NCBI GenBank assembly: GCA_905182715.1
Contig: CAJJCP010000008.1
Coordinates: 1-44,378 of the forward strand
Length of the DNA stretch: 44,378 bases
From: an uncultured Candidatus Poseidoniales archaeon
GTDB lineage: Archaea > Thermoplasmatota > Poseidoniia > Poseidoniales > Poseidoniaceae
Direction of reading: 5' to 3'
In this document: one piece after another, positions 9,126 through 17,643 of the stretch
Layout of the letters: each line of letters begins with the position of its first letter
How positions within the stretch are numbered: position 1 is the stretch's first letter
Made by a program: the position numbers and the translations under genes
The notes under the pieces: model-generated
What the model saw: the letters and a program-made list of their open reading frames with translations, nothing else
Told to the model about the DNA's origin: nothing
Database searches by the model: none

Positions 9126-9766
9126 CTACTGACACTGTGTTTCAATAAACGATAAGATGGTGCCATCTTGTGATTCAAGTGTCGCATAAACTCGGTCATT
9201 TGGATGGAGTTGGCCAACACCTGCTGGCGTTCCTGTAAACAGATAGTCACCTGCAGAAACCGGAGCCCAAGTAAGAAGTTCTTCGACTTGTACAGCTGGT
9301 GAAAGTGTCATTTCAGAGAGAGAAGCGGATTGAACCAAGACGTCATTCACCCAAAGATTCAGGCAAAGACTTTGTTTTTCATCATTCAAAGATTCAAAAG
9401 AGCGCTTCCATTCAACAAAGCCTCCAACATAAGCGCTGCCGCGGAAGCACTTTCCTTTCGTCCACGGTAATTGCTCCGTCCGTAGTTCACCTTGCGTTAA
9501 GCGGTCGGTGAGATCAAGACCAACGGCAACGGCTTCAGGCTGCGCATGTTCATTCAGACGTACCACGCATTCGATTTCATGATGGACTTCGCCGGGTGTG
9601 AAGAGACCGAAATGGGCCCAGTCCGTTGAAGACAATTATTCGGTTTGACAAAGAAAATTGGTGTTTCCGGCTGTTGGTTGCCCAATTCAGCAGCATGTTT
9701 GGCGAAGGTTCGGATGGTGCACCAGAGGGCCATATCCGAACCAAGCGTTTCCCCTTCATCAAGCAC
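9126..9766 (-). CDS. Fumarylacetoacetate hydrolase-family enzyme (frame broken)
   Basis: Two overlapping frames together make one FAH-fold protein. The N-terminal frame gives IRTFAKHAAELGN and PETPIFFVKPNN, equivalent to the R-N-Y-x-x-H-x-x-E and P-x-F-F-x-K-P signature. The C-terminal frame gives GEVHHEIECVV (metal-binding Glu residues), a KGKCFRGSAYVGGF loop and the TGTPAGVG motif. The shift lies at about 9636-9640, where one missing T in AATAATTG would restore the frame. Relatives include acylpyruvases, oxaloacetate decarboxylases and hydratases; the substrate cannot be told from sequence. The start is uncertain: GTG at 9766 or ATG at 9733. Coding-like sequence upstream of 9766 hints at a further N-terminal extension. 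Confidence 0.8.
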
Positions 9767-9810
9767 GGGGTTTAGCCAAGCGTCAAAAAGAGAGGTCGCC
9801 TGTGAGGTTC

Positions 9811-10320
9811 ATGACCCGTGATTGGAGTATGAAAAAACGACGACCTGTTCGTCGAAAGAAAGTCGCTCCACTTCTCGTAACTCTTGAACAAGCACTCAGT
9901 ATCGACCTTCAAGTCGATGGCGCGTTTCTTGAAATGGCCGAATACGGGCCATGGTCAATGGTTTTAGTCAACAAAATAGCCAAAGCAATCGAAGTGAAAA
10001 ATGAAGAGAATGAACGTTTTGTATTTCTCACCCTTCGTGGATTCCTTGAACATGATGATGCAGCTAAATGGGTTGAAGTTGACCACGGTGCCATTCCTTT
10101 TTTGATGAAGGGTGCTGATTGCATGGTGGCTGGAGTTCACGCTGCAGATGCAAGTATCGAAGTTGGCGATCTTGTATGGATTCGTGATATGAAACACAAA
10201 CGTCCACTCGCTATCGGGTGGTCAACAATGAACGCCGATGACCTCACGAACCTGTCAAAAGGAAAGGGTATCAAAACTCTCCATTGGGTTGGGGATGAAC
10301 TTTGGGACATGGAACCGTAA
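9811..10320 (+). CDS. PUA-domain RNA-binding protein, MCT-1/Tma20-like
   Basis: About 169 residues: a basic N-terminus (KKRRPVRRKK), a pre-PUA region and a C-terminal PUA domain. The domain contains GAIPFLMKGADCMVAGV, a valine-rich strand and the ending GKGIKTLHWVGDELWDM. This ending closely parallels eukaryotic MCTS1/Tma20, which has a similar G-x-G-I-x-x-x-H-x-x-x-D-x-L-W-x-M tail and acts in translation re-initiation and tRNA/40S recycling. A role in translation is inferred from this family. The open frame extends upstream to 9658 but overlaps the FAH gene. The ATG at 9811 (GAGG just before it) or 9829 is the likely start. Confidence 0.8.
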   Translation: MTRDWSMKKRRPVRRKKVAPLLVTLEQALSIDLQVDGAFLEMAEYGPWSMVLVNKIAKAIEVKNEENERFVFLTLRGFLEHDDAAKWVEVDHGAIPFLMKGADCMVAGVHAADASIEVGDLVWIRDMKHKRPLAIGWSTMNADDLTNLSKGKGIKTLHWVGDELWDMEP

Positions 10321-10371
10321 TCGAGGGCTTTTTCACCTTACACATAAATACAACGTCGGAATGGTGTGACT

Positions 10372-10944
10372 ATGCGTATCCGCAGCATGATGGTTTTGCT
10401 TATCGTGACCATCATGCTCATGCCCTTAGCGGCTCTGGGGAGTGAAGTCGTTGCAGGACAAGATGTATCACCCTCTGAGGATGAGGTCCCGTTTTCCATT
10501 TCGAAACGCACCTCCCCTTCAGTCGATGGACAATCATGGGCTCTCACAGTTGTAATGGATGATGACGTCTATGAAAACGGAACCAGTTTTGAAATCACAA
10601 CACAAGTCTGTACGAACAACGGTGTGTGCGACCCTCCAGTCTTGATGGATGCATCAATCGATAACAAAGTCCACTCGATTACAGTGACGCCACCTTCAGA
10701 CCACACCTATGTGAATTGGAGAGTGAAAGCAGTTTACAGCGATGATTCCTACACCAATTATCCAAATGGCGACTGGTTCAAAACCTGGTCTTCATGCTAT
10801 TTCCAACAAGATACTGGATGGGACGGCATTGATTTCAAGGATGGAGCATGTGACATCGATTCTGGTGATGCAATGCCTGGGTTTGGCTTTGCTGTAGCCA
10901 CAACCAGTCTTGTAATGGCAACCGTACTCATTCGCCGTGATTGA
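10372..10944 (+). CDS. Small secreted protein with PGF-CTERM-like anchor
   Basis: 190 residues. It begins with a signal peptide (MRIRSMMVLLIVTIMLMPLAALG) and has an acidic, Cys-containing beta-rich centre. It ends M-P-G-F-G-F followed by a hydrophobic stretch and R-R-D. A Pro-Gly-Phe, a membrane segment and a short basic tail are the features of PGF-CTERM proteins, which archaeosortase A processes and which are then lipid-anchored. The fasciclin protein at 13-15 kb ends the same way. A TATA-like CATAAATA at 10343-10350 lies 22-29 bases before the ATG, which fits a leaderless mRNA. The upstream GTG (10366) is therefore less likely. No family is recognised for the central part. Confidence 0.7.
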   Translation: MRIRSMMVLLIVTIMLMPLAALGSEVVAGQDVSPSEDEVPFSISKRTSPSVDGQSWALTVVMDDDVYENGTSFEITTQVCTNNGVCDPPVLMDASIDNKVHSITVTPPSDHTYVNWRVKAVYSDDSYTNYPNGDWFKTWSSCYFQQDTGWDGIDFKDGACDIDSGDAMPGFGFAVATTSLVMATVLIRRD

Positions 10945-11350
10945 GATATTCAACCATACGCTCGACAAACCTGCGTTGTTCAATACCCCATTCGACCAGA
11001 GTGACCTTACATGATGTTCTGGTCTTGGTTAATTTCCCCTGAATAAATCCTGCTTGTTGCAGATCACTTGTCACAAGTGGTAAATTTTTTCCTTTGAATG
11101 AAATCAAACAACCGTTGTCTACGATGGAGGCTTTGCCGAAATGAAAGGTCAGGGAAGTTTCTTTTTTATTGACGGTAAAGGCGACACTACCGGCTTTGAG
11201 AAAGCGGCGCAATGCAGAGAAAAGAGCGGCTCCGTCCCCCTCCGAAGACGAACCACCATAGGCAGAGAGAAAATCTAATTCAGTCGAGTTCTGTTCCATC
11301 AAATGGTCAAGATCGCGACTTTTCCGTGGAGTTTCGCTCATGCTGTTCAT
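10928..11350 (-). CDS. Hypothetical protein
   Basis: About 140 residues with no family I recognise. The N-terminus is polar (MNSMSETPRKSRDLDHL), followed by a Ser/Gly linker. The remainder is compact, of alternating strands with a Lys-rich centre (SVAFTVNKKETSLTFHFG), and ends with a helix near R-R-F-V-E-R-M-V-E-Y-L. No signal peptide or membrane segment is seen in this part. The open frame runs back to 11488 but would overlap the MFS gene start. A TATA-like GCATATCC (11375-11382) lies 25-30 bases before the ATG at 11350, which suggests a leaderless start there. The 3' end overlaps the convergent PGF-CTERM gene by 17 bases. Confidence 0.6.
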   Translation of the reverse strand: MNSMSETPRKSRDLDHLMEQNSTELDFLSAYGGSSSEGDGAALFSALRRFLKAGSVAFTVNKKETSLTFHFGKASIVDNGCLISFKGKNLPLVTSDLQQAGFIQGKLTKTRTSCKVTLVEWGIEQRRFVERMVEYLNHGE

Positions 11351-11374
11351 GTTCTGTAGCCTGCACTTGTTCTT

Positions 11375-11382
11375 GGATATGC
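11375..11382 (-). promoter_or_regulatory. Candidate TATA box for the hypothetical gene ending at 10928
   Basis: Minus-strand GCATATCC is centred about 28 bases before the ATG at 11350, the spacing expected for a leaderless archaeal transcript. It supports the shortened start of that gene. It is read by eye, without a matrix score. Confidence 0.4.
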
Positions 11383-11472
11383 CGCACCCATGAGATTCAA
11401 TGAAGAAGCAAAATGTGATGAGTACCATCTTCGCAACCATTGAGTTGAAAAGGCTGAGCGAAAGCGTAGGGT

Positions 11473-12993
11473 ATGGAACATGAAACAAATTATCCTGACA
11501 ACCGATGGATGATTCTCGGAGTGATGAGTCTCAGCCTGGTTATTGTGATGTTGAATAACGTCACTTTGAATGTTGCACTCCCTGAACTTTCCAAAGACCT
11601 CAAGGCCGATAACAGTCAATTGCAATGGATTATGGATTCCTATGCACTTGTCTTTGGAGGGACTTTGTTACTCATGGGTGCACTTGGAGACCGATTTGGA
11701 CGGAAAGGCGCACTGCAGATTGGTTTAGTTATTGTCGCCTGTGCCTCAGTGTGGACCGCATTGTATGCTGAAACTTCCAACCAAGTCATCTTCGCTCGCG
11801 CAGCAATGGGGTTGGGTGCGGCTCTTGTGATGCCCTCGACATTGTCGGTCGTATTGGTCGTATTTCCACCGGAAGAACGTGGAAAAGCAATTGGTATTTG
11901 GGCGGCAATGGCTGGAATTGGAGCACCTATTGGTTTACTTGTTGGCGGATGGGCTGTCGAAAATTATGATTGGCAAATGGTCTTCTTGATTAACGCTCCA
12001 ATAATCATTGTAGCTCTCCTTTTGGGCGCAGTACTCGTACCTCGTTCCAAGGATGCAACTGGAAAACCACTCGATTGGTTCGGCGCTTTTCTTTCAGTCG
12101 TTGCACTCGGATCTTTACTCTACGGAATCATAGAAGGTCCGAGTCTTGGATGGGGTCACCAAAATGTTCTCCTCGCTTTTGTTATCTTTTTCATTACCAG
12201 TATAGCGTTTGTACAATGGCAATTGAAGTGTGAATCTCCATTGTTACCAATGGAGTTCTTCTCTCAACGGCAGTACAGCATCGGTTTGATGGCTATTGCG
12301 TTGGCCATGTTTGTGATGTTCTCGTTTATGTTCATGCAGATGCTTCATTTCCAATTAGTTCGAGGACTTTCACCTTTGGAGGCTGCTGTTCGGTTCTTCC
12401 CCTTACCACTTGGTCTGATGCCTGCTGCAGCGAACAGTGACAAATTCGTAGCCAAATTCGGACGAAGAAAAGTCATCACGTTCGGACTTTGCCTTGTAGC
12501 GGCGGGCATGATGTTGTTCGCATTGGTAGACCGAAGCACAGCATATGCACAAATCGCAGTGACATTCACCCTTCTTGGACTTGGAATGGGACTCACTATG
12601 GCTCCTTCGACAACGGCAATTATGGAAGCAATCCCTCACAACAAAGCCGGTGTTGGAAGTGCAACCAATGATGCGAGCCGTGAAATTGGCGGTGCATTAG
12701 GAATCGCAATAGGTGGCAGTATTCTCAACCAGATCTATCAGTCGTCATTAGTGATTCCTGAATCGCTCATGACCTACAAAGGAGTCCTGATGAATTCATT
12801 TCCTTCAGCAATGCGTATCGGGGCAGAGAACGGAGCAGATGGAGCATTGCTCATCGCTTCAGCGCAAGATGCGTTCGTTGAAGGTATGGTCGGTTCATGC
12901 TACATCACAGCAGCCGTAGCTGTTCTTGCAGCGATCATCGTTTGGACAATGATGCCTGACGAACAGCCTCAAGAGGCTTCATCTGAAGAGTGA
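11473..12993 (+). CDS. MFS transporter, DHA2 (EmrB/QacA) type
   Basis: 506-residue membrane protein with about 14 predicted transmembrane segments. It has MLNNVTLNVALPEL in the first helix, WIMDSYALVFGG in the second and motif A GDRFGRKGAL in the loop between helices 2 and 3. A PSTLSVVLVVFPPEERGKA segment and a WAAMAGIGAPIGLLVGG motif C-like stretch follow, all typical of 14-TM proton-driven drug exporters. Substrate is unknown. A GTAGGGT lies directly before the ATG. The gene ends two bases before the convergent fasciclin gene stop. It overlaps no neighbour and appears monocistronic. Confidence 0.9.
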   Translation: MEHETNYPDNRWMILGVMSLSLVIVMLNNVTLNVALPELSKDLKADNSQLQWIMDSYALVFGGTLLLMGALGDRFGRKGALQIGLVIVACASVWTALYAETSNQVIFARAAMGLGAALVMPSTLSVVLVVFPPEERGKAIGIWAAMAGIGAPIGLLVGGWAVENYDWQMVFLINAPIIIVALLLGAVLVPRSKDATGKPLDWFGAFLSVVALGSLLYGIIEGPSLGWGHQNVLLAFVIFFITSIAFVQWQLKCESPLLPMEFFSQRQYSIGLMAIALAMFVMFSFMFMQMLHFQLVRGLSPLEAAVRFFPLPLGLMPAAANSDKFVAKFGRRKVITFGLCLVAAGMMLFALVDRSTAYAQIAVTFTLLGLGMGLTMAPSTTAIMEAIPHNKAGVGSATNDASREIGGALGIAIGGSILNQIYQSSLVIPESLMTYKGVLMNSFPSAMRIGAENGADGALLIASAQDAFVEGMVGSCYITAAVAVLAAIIVWTMMPDEQPQEASSEE

Positions 12994-12995
12994 TT

Positions 12996-14977
12996 TCACT
13001 CATCACGGCGGGAGGAAACAAGTGCTGCTCCAGCGAGAGCGACTGTAGCCATCACACCGAGGAATCCAGGAACGGACTCTTCATCGGAATCCATGTCACT
13101 GTCATCAACAGGGGTTGGGGCAACAACTGCTCCGCCATCACCAACGACGACCTTGCCGAACATTTCTGATGCCAAGTGAGGTTCACAAGCATAGTAGAAG
13201 GACGTGCTGTCTACATCGAAGGTGTGACGGAAATCAACAGTTGAAGAAGCTGCACCAGAGGTAACACCATCGACAGCATAGGTTGTTGATTTATCGCCAT
13301 CAACTTCTCGAACATTGTGAGCCATTGATTCATCTGTCCATTGCCAGCACACTGTTTGACCGACTGTAACGGTCACTTCTGATGGGCTGAATTTAAGACC
13401 ACTTGGAGCAATGCCAACAGTCACATCACAATCTGGCAATACAGGCTCAACAACATCAGTTGGAGGCATCAAGACCGCATCGATCACATGGATAACACCG
13501 TTGCTTGCTGGTACATCAGCAAGGACAACGGTTGCGCCGTTGACGGTCACTGTTCCGTTTGAGACAGTGAATGTGAGGTTGTCGCCGTTGACTGCCGCTG
13601 CAACCAATCCATCGGTAACATCTGCAGCATTCACTTGGCCTGAGACCACGTGGAACAGCAAAATATCTGCCAGAGCGGCAATTTGTGCATCGGTTGTGAA
13701 GTCATCGAGGTTAATGCCTGCTGCGGTGAATGCTGCGTCAGTAGGTGCGAACACGGTGAAGGGTCCATCGCCTTGGAGCGTAGCAACGAGATTGGCTTTG
13801 GCCAATGCAGCAACGAGCGAAGTATGGATACCAGTTGCGCCTGCTGTCATTGCGATGTCAACGGATGGAGTCCACATGTAGGACTCACACACTGCTTGAC
13901 TCACGTTCGAGACTGCATGGGTGATGGAGTTGTAACATCCAGTAATCTCTTGACCGTTCATGGTGTAGTTTTCGAGGTACATGAAAGCACCACAGGTGGC
14001 TTCATCGGCTCCAGCCACAATCATGTGGGTGTTGAGGTTGTAGCAAATTTCTCCTGGTGGGCCTACAGGATCTGCTGGAGGCATCAAGACCTTGTCAATA
14101 ACGTGAATCACACCATTGCTGGTGGCAACATCTGCGATTGTGACATTTGCACCGTTAACAGTCACTGTTCCGTTTGAAACTGCAAACGTGAGGTTGTCGC
14201 CATTGACTGCTGGTGCAACCAATCCGTCGGTCACATCTGCTGCGTTCACTTGACCTGCAACCACGTGGTAGAGTAGAATGTCTGTTAGTGTTGCAAGTCC
14301 TGCTTCTGTTGTGAATTCAGAGAGATTAATTCCTGCTGCTGTGAAAGCTGCATCTGTTGGAGCAAACACTGTAAATGGACCAACGCCTTGGAGCGTTTCG
14401 ACCAAGCCTGCTTGGGAAAGTGCTGCAACAAGAGCGGTGTGAACACCAGTGCCGGTTGCGACTGTTGGAATATCACCGAGTGGTTGAGGTGGAGGCATCA
14501 AGACCTTGTCAATAACGTGAATTACACCGTTACTGGCTTGGACGTCTGCAGTCGTGACGGTTGCGTCACCAATCATTACAGTTCCGTCAGTAGCGACGGT
14601 GAAAGTGGCATCATCACCGTTGACCATACTTCACAGTCAGTCCGTCAGTAACATCGCTGGATGCAACTGCACCAGAGTAAACGTGATAGAGAAGTATGTC
14701 GCTGAGTGTAGCGTTTTCTTCAGCAGTGTCAAAATCTGCCAGGTTGATGCCCGCTGCTGCAAATGCTGCATCGGTCGGAGCGAAGACCGTGAATGGGCCG
14801 GTCGCCCTGTAATGTCGTCACTAAATCGGCATGTGCAAGAGCGGCGACCAATGAATCATGGACTCCGGTGGCTGCGGCATTCGTTGGAATATCATCGGTC
14901 TCGGCCGCAGTTGCGTTGAGCGGGAGAGTGGTCATGACGAGGCTGGCTAATATGAGGGATGCTAAGATACGCTTCAT
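12996..14977 (-). CDS. Fasciclin/cupredoxin surface protein (two frame breaks)
   Basis: Restored, this is a protein of about 660 residues. It has a signal peptide (MKRILASLILASLVMTTLPL) and three FAS1 domains, each with GPFTVFAPTDAAF and NGVIHVIDKVLMPP. A Cys-rich insert of about 65 residues (six Cys) lies between domains 2 and 3. Then comes a plastocyanin-like domain with type-1 copper ligands: His in MAHNV, and Cys, His and Met in CEPHLASEM. The tail V-P-G-F-L-G-V plus hydrophobic stretch plus S-R-R-D-E is PGF-CTERM-like. FAS1 domains mediate adhesion, and the copper site suggests electron transfer at the surface. The frame breaks near 14800 (extra C in GACCGGCCC) and near 14628 (one extra base before MVNGDD). 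Confidence 0.85.
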
Positions 14978-15000
14978 GGAGTTGTCGATTCCCAGCCCCT

Positions 15001-15008
15001 ACTTAAAG
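15001..15008 (-). promoter_or_regulatory. Candidate TATA box of the fasciclin/cupredoxin gene
   Basis: Minus-strand CTTTAAGT is centred about 28 bases before the ATG at 14977, and no Shine-Dalgarno sequence is visible. Together these suggest a leaderless transcript starting at or next to the ATG. Confidence 0.4.
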
Positions 15009-15029
15009 GAGTGTAAAAACACTTGACAA

Positions 15030-16292
15030 TCAAAACGGAGACCGGTATTCATCGACGTCTTCAGCAATGCGAAGCAGTTGATTGTACTTGGCCACTCGGT
15101 CGCTTCGCGCTGGTGCACCCGTTTTGATTTGGCCGGCACGGGTCCCTACAGCAAGGTCAGCTATCGTTACATCTTCAGTTTCTCCACTGCGATGCGAAAT
15201 GACGTTATTGAATCCGTTTGAAGTTGCGAGATCCATAGCTTCGAGCGTTTCGGTTACGGTTCCAACTTGATTTAATTTGACAAGCATGGCATTAGCCGCA
15301 CCTAGTTCAATTCCTTGCGCTAAGCGTTCGGATTGAGTGACAAACAAATCGTCACCAACGGATTGTACTCGGTGGCCTTCCCTCTTGGTAAAATTCGTCC
15401 AGCCCCGCCAGTCATCTTCACCAAACCCATCTTCAATAGAAAGAATAGGATAGTCGTCAAGCCAACCAGAATAGACATTGGCTAGTTCTTCACTCGACAG
15501 AACTTTCCCATCCATGTGGTAACCGTCTTCTTTGTGGAATTCAGTGGCTGCAACATCTAAAGCAATACCCATTTCATCAACGGAGTATCCTGCACTTTCA
15601 ATGGCTCGAACCATGTACTTGAGCCCTTCTTCATTGGCAGGTAGATTCGGAGCAAATCCTCCTTCATCTCCAACTCCGCCGAGCAATCCATCTGCTCTGA
15701 GTTCTTTTTTGAGTGCATGATAGGTTTCCACACCTGCTCGGAGTCCTTCTTCAAAAGTGTCAAAACCATGCGGCATAACCATGAATTCTTGAACATCGAC
15801 GTTGGTTGCAGCATGTGCTCCACCGTTGAGAATATTCAGCATTGGAACGGGCATTAATCCGCCAGCGACGCCGCCAATGTATTTCCAAAGCGGCAACTCA
15901 TGAGAAGCTGCGCCAGCATGGAGGCAGGCAAGAGAAGCACCTAGCATGGCATTTGCTCCAAGTTCGGCTTTGTTTGGAGTTCCATCCAATTCAATCATCA
16001 GTTCGTCAAGCATCCGTTGCTCATCAACCGGCATTCCAAGAAGAGCCTCTTCAATACGCTCGGTCACGTTATTGACTGCACGAGATACGCCTTTTCCAAG
16101 ATATTTTGTGGTATCACCGTCACGCATTTCGAGCGATTCATAGGCACCTGTTGAAGCACCTGATGGGACTGCAGCGCGTCCGAGAAGATTACCATCAACA
16201 TAACAATCGACTTCGACGGTTGGATTTCCACGACTGTCGAGAATCATTCGAGCATCGAGACCGGTGATATGTCCTGACATTGACTTCCCCAT
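15030..16292 (-). CDS. eno: Enolase (phosphopyruvate hydratase)
   Basis: Interconverts 2-phosphoglycerate and phosphoenolpyruvate in glycolysis and gluconeogenesis; Mg-dependent and cytoplasmic. About 420 residues. Motifs are ARMILDSRGNPTVEVD at the N-terminus and the SGASTGAYE loop. The catalytic GDEGGFAPNL, the Mg ligand region SIEDGFGEDDW, the KLNQVGT strand and the signature SHRSGETED with its catalytic His follow. The open frame extends upstream to 16403, but that extension is unlike enolase. The ATG at 16292 with GGGGTG just before it, or the ATG at 16280, fits the family start. The gene diverges from an Lrp-type regulator, so that regulator could act on it (inference). Confidence 0.96.
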   Translation of the reverse strand: MGKSMSGHITGLDARMILDSRGNPTVEVDCYVDGNLLGRAAVPSGASTGAYESLEMRDGDTTKYLGKGVSRAVNNVTERIEEALLGMPVDEQRMLDELMIELDGTPNKAELGANAMLGASLACLHAGAASHELPLWKYIGGVAGGLMPVPMLNILNGGAHAATNVDVQEFMVMPHGFDTFEEGLRAGVETYHALKKELRADGLLGGVGDEGGFAPNLPANEEGLKYMVRAIESAGYSVDEMGIALDVAATEFHKEDGYHMDGKVLSSEELANVYSGWLDDYPILSIEDGFGEDDWRGWTNFTKREGHRVQSVGDDLFVTQSERLAQGIELGAANAMLVKLNQVGTVTETLEAMDLATSNGFNNVISHRSGETEDVTIADLAVGTRAGQIKTGAPARSDRVAKYNQLLRIAEDVDEYRSPF

Positions 16293-16430
16293 TTCACCCC
16301 AATCCACGGCGACCTTTGAATGAAACGGAGAAACATCGCAAGAAGGTATTTTCAAACATTTATGATGATTCCTTCCGCAATCCGGAAGCATCCTCCGTGA
16401 CAAGGCCGTAAAAAGGCATGAAGGTGGTTT

Positions 16431-16437
16431 GATATAC
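16431..16437 (+). promoter_or_regulatory. TATA box of the Lrp/AsnC regulator (leaderless)
   Basis: GATATAC is centred about 24 bases before the ATG at 16458, and there is no Shine-Dalgarno sequence between them. This geometry is typical of a leaderless archaeal transcript. Confidence 0.5.
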
Positions 16438-16457
16438 TCTAAACCGTAGGACTGGAC

Positions 16458-16880
16458 ATGCCTCGTGTTTCAGAAATCGACCGCGCTATTCTTGCACAAC
16501 TACGAACCAACGGACGAATGTCCTATGTGGAACTCGCAAAAGAAGTCGGTGCATCAGAACGAACTGTGCGTACGCATGTTCGTAAAATGGAAGAGGATGG
16601 AACGATCAGAGGCTACACCGTTCGAGAAGGAGGCGTTGGATTAACTGCTCTCGTTCGTATCAAAGTGTCACCTGGTGCTGAAATTGGCTCATTCGCCTCC
16701 GAAGTAACTGGATGGGAGGGAATTGAAATTATTTACGAAGTATCTGGAAGTGCGGATCTGGTCGCACTGGTTCACGTTGACGATACCATGTCCTTGCGAA
16801 CACTGCTGGATAAAATGTGGCTTGCTGCACCGAACGAAATTGCTTCTACGACGACTGAGTTAGTTCTTGAACAATACTGA
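16458..16880 (+). CDS. Lrp/AsnC-family transcriptional regulator
   Basis: 140 residues. The N-terminal winged helix-turn-helix (about 5-55) has IDRAILAQLRTNGR, LAKEVGASERTVRTHVRKME and the wing G-T-I-R-G-Y-T-V. The C-terminal RAM-like alpha/beta domain (about 65-140) includes VRIKVSPGAE and a YEVSGSADLVALVHV strand. In known relatives this domain binds amino acids and drives oligomerisation. The second half is close to family consensus, so ligand binding is plausible but the effector is unknown. The gene is intact and its stop touches the stop of the convergent zinc-ribbon ORF. Confidence 0.92.
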   Translation: MPRVSEIDRAILAQLRTNGRMSYVELAKEVGASERTVRTHVRKMEEDGTIRGYTVREGGVGLTALVRIKVSPGAEIGSFASEVTGWEGIEIIYEVSGSADLVALVHVDDTMSLRTLLDKMWLAAPNEIASTTTELVLEQY

Positions 16881-17009
16881 TCATTCTTCTTCCGACTTAG
16901 AAGTCGTGACTTCTTTCTTTACCGGGTCATCTGGAAGACTGTAATCGATTCCACAACTTCTACAGACGAGGTTTTTATCCCAATCACATTGACGGCGGCA
17001 ACCAGACAT
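16881..17009 (-). CDS. Four-cysteine zinc-ribbon microprotein, 42 residues
   Basis: This short frame reads MSGCRRQCDWDKNLVCRSCG and continues I-D-Y-S-L-P, then an acidic Lys/Glu tail. The cysteines are spaced C-x3-C-x7-C-x2-C, consistent with a small zinc knuckle or ribbon. It ends exactly at the stop of the convergent regulator and lies 10 bases downstream of the thioredoxin-fold gene on the same strand. The same frame continues upstream as K-C-E-C-D-R into that gene. Removing one A from an AAAA run at its 3' end would fuse the two, giving six cysteines in the tail. Whether it is a separate microprotein or a frame-broken extension cannot be decided here. Confidence 0.45.
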   Translation of the reverse strand: MSGCRRQCDWDKNLVCRSCGIDYSLPDDPVKKEVTTSKSEEE

Positions 17010-17019
17010 TCTATCACAC

Positions 17020-17559
17020 TCACATTTTCCATTTGACTGAGCAACCAATCGAGTCTGTGACCGATATCTCTGGGGCGACTCCGGCTAGCATGGCTCGTAT
17101 TGCATCATCTAATTCGGTCATCTGAACTCGTGTAGGGTCTTGTGGAGAATCATCCATTCGCCCTTTGTACACCAATTTCAGTTCATTATTGAAAAGGAAA
17201 AACTCTGGTGTTCTTTTGGCATCATACGCATGAGCAACGTCTTGGGTTGCATCGTGCAGGTATGGGTACGACATGCCCGCGGCTCTGTTTTGCATATGTT
17301 CAAACGAGTCATTTGGATAGGTAGTGGGGTCGTTTGAATTAATTCCAACAAAACCAATATCGAGGCTATTGGCTTTACCTGCCATCGCTTCCAGACGTGA
17401 GATACTGCCGATGACATACGGGCAATGGTTACACTCAAAGACGACAATCAAGCCATTCCCTCGACGAGAGGTATCAAGAGTCATCGCTGAAAGCCCTTGA
17501 GATTCATTCGAGTTTTGGAGTTCAAATGCTGGGGCTGTGTCTCCGATATCGAGGGTCAT
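17020..17559 (-). CDS. Thioredoxin-fold / AhpC-TSA-like protein
   Basis: About 179 residues starting MTLDIGDTAPAFEL, the usual start of peroxiredoxin-like thioredoxin folds. The active site is VFECNHCPYV, a C-x-x-C motif. It is followed by FVGINSNDPTTYPNDSF, the P-Y-L-H-D-A-T strand, a cis-proline region TPEFFLF and YKGRMDDSP. It ends SIGCSVKWK, which matches the family's usual C-terminal S-I-G-C-S-I-K-W-K. Family members are probably thiol-disulfide oxidoreductases acting on unknown substrates. The frame extends upstream to 17682, but that part overlaps the divergent gene and does not look like this family. See the adjoining zinc-ribbon ORF for a possible extension. Confidence 0.85.
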   Translation of the reverse strand: MTLDIGDTAPAFELQNSNESQGLSAMTLDTSRRGNGLIVVFECNHCPYVIGSISRLEAMAGKANSLDIGFVGINSNDPTTYPNDSFEHMQNRAAGMSYPYLHDATQDVAHAYDAKRTPEFFLFNNELKLVYKGRMDDSPQDPTRVQMTELDDAIRAMLAGVAPEISVTDSIGCSVKWKM

Positions 17560-17643
17560 GTGTCTATTGAGGGCGTCGTGACTCAAAACACTTCGCTTGA
17601 AAAGGTGGTTCAAACTTGATAAACGGTCGATTGAAAGGTAAGC

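Noticed and set aside
16293-16403. N-terminal extension of enolase to 16403
   Set aside because: The added residues do not resemble enolase, and better starts with a nearby GGGGTG are present at 16292 and 16280.
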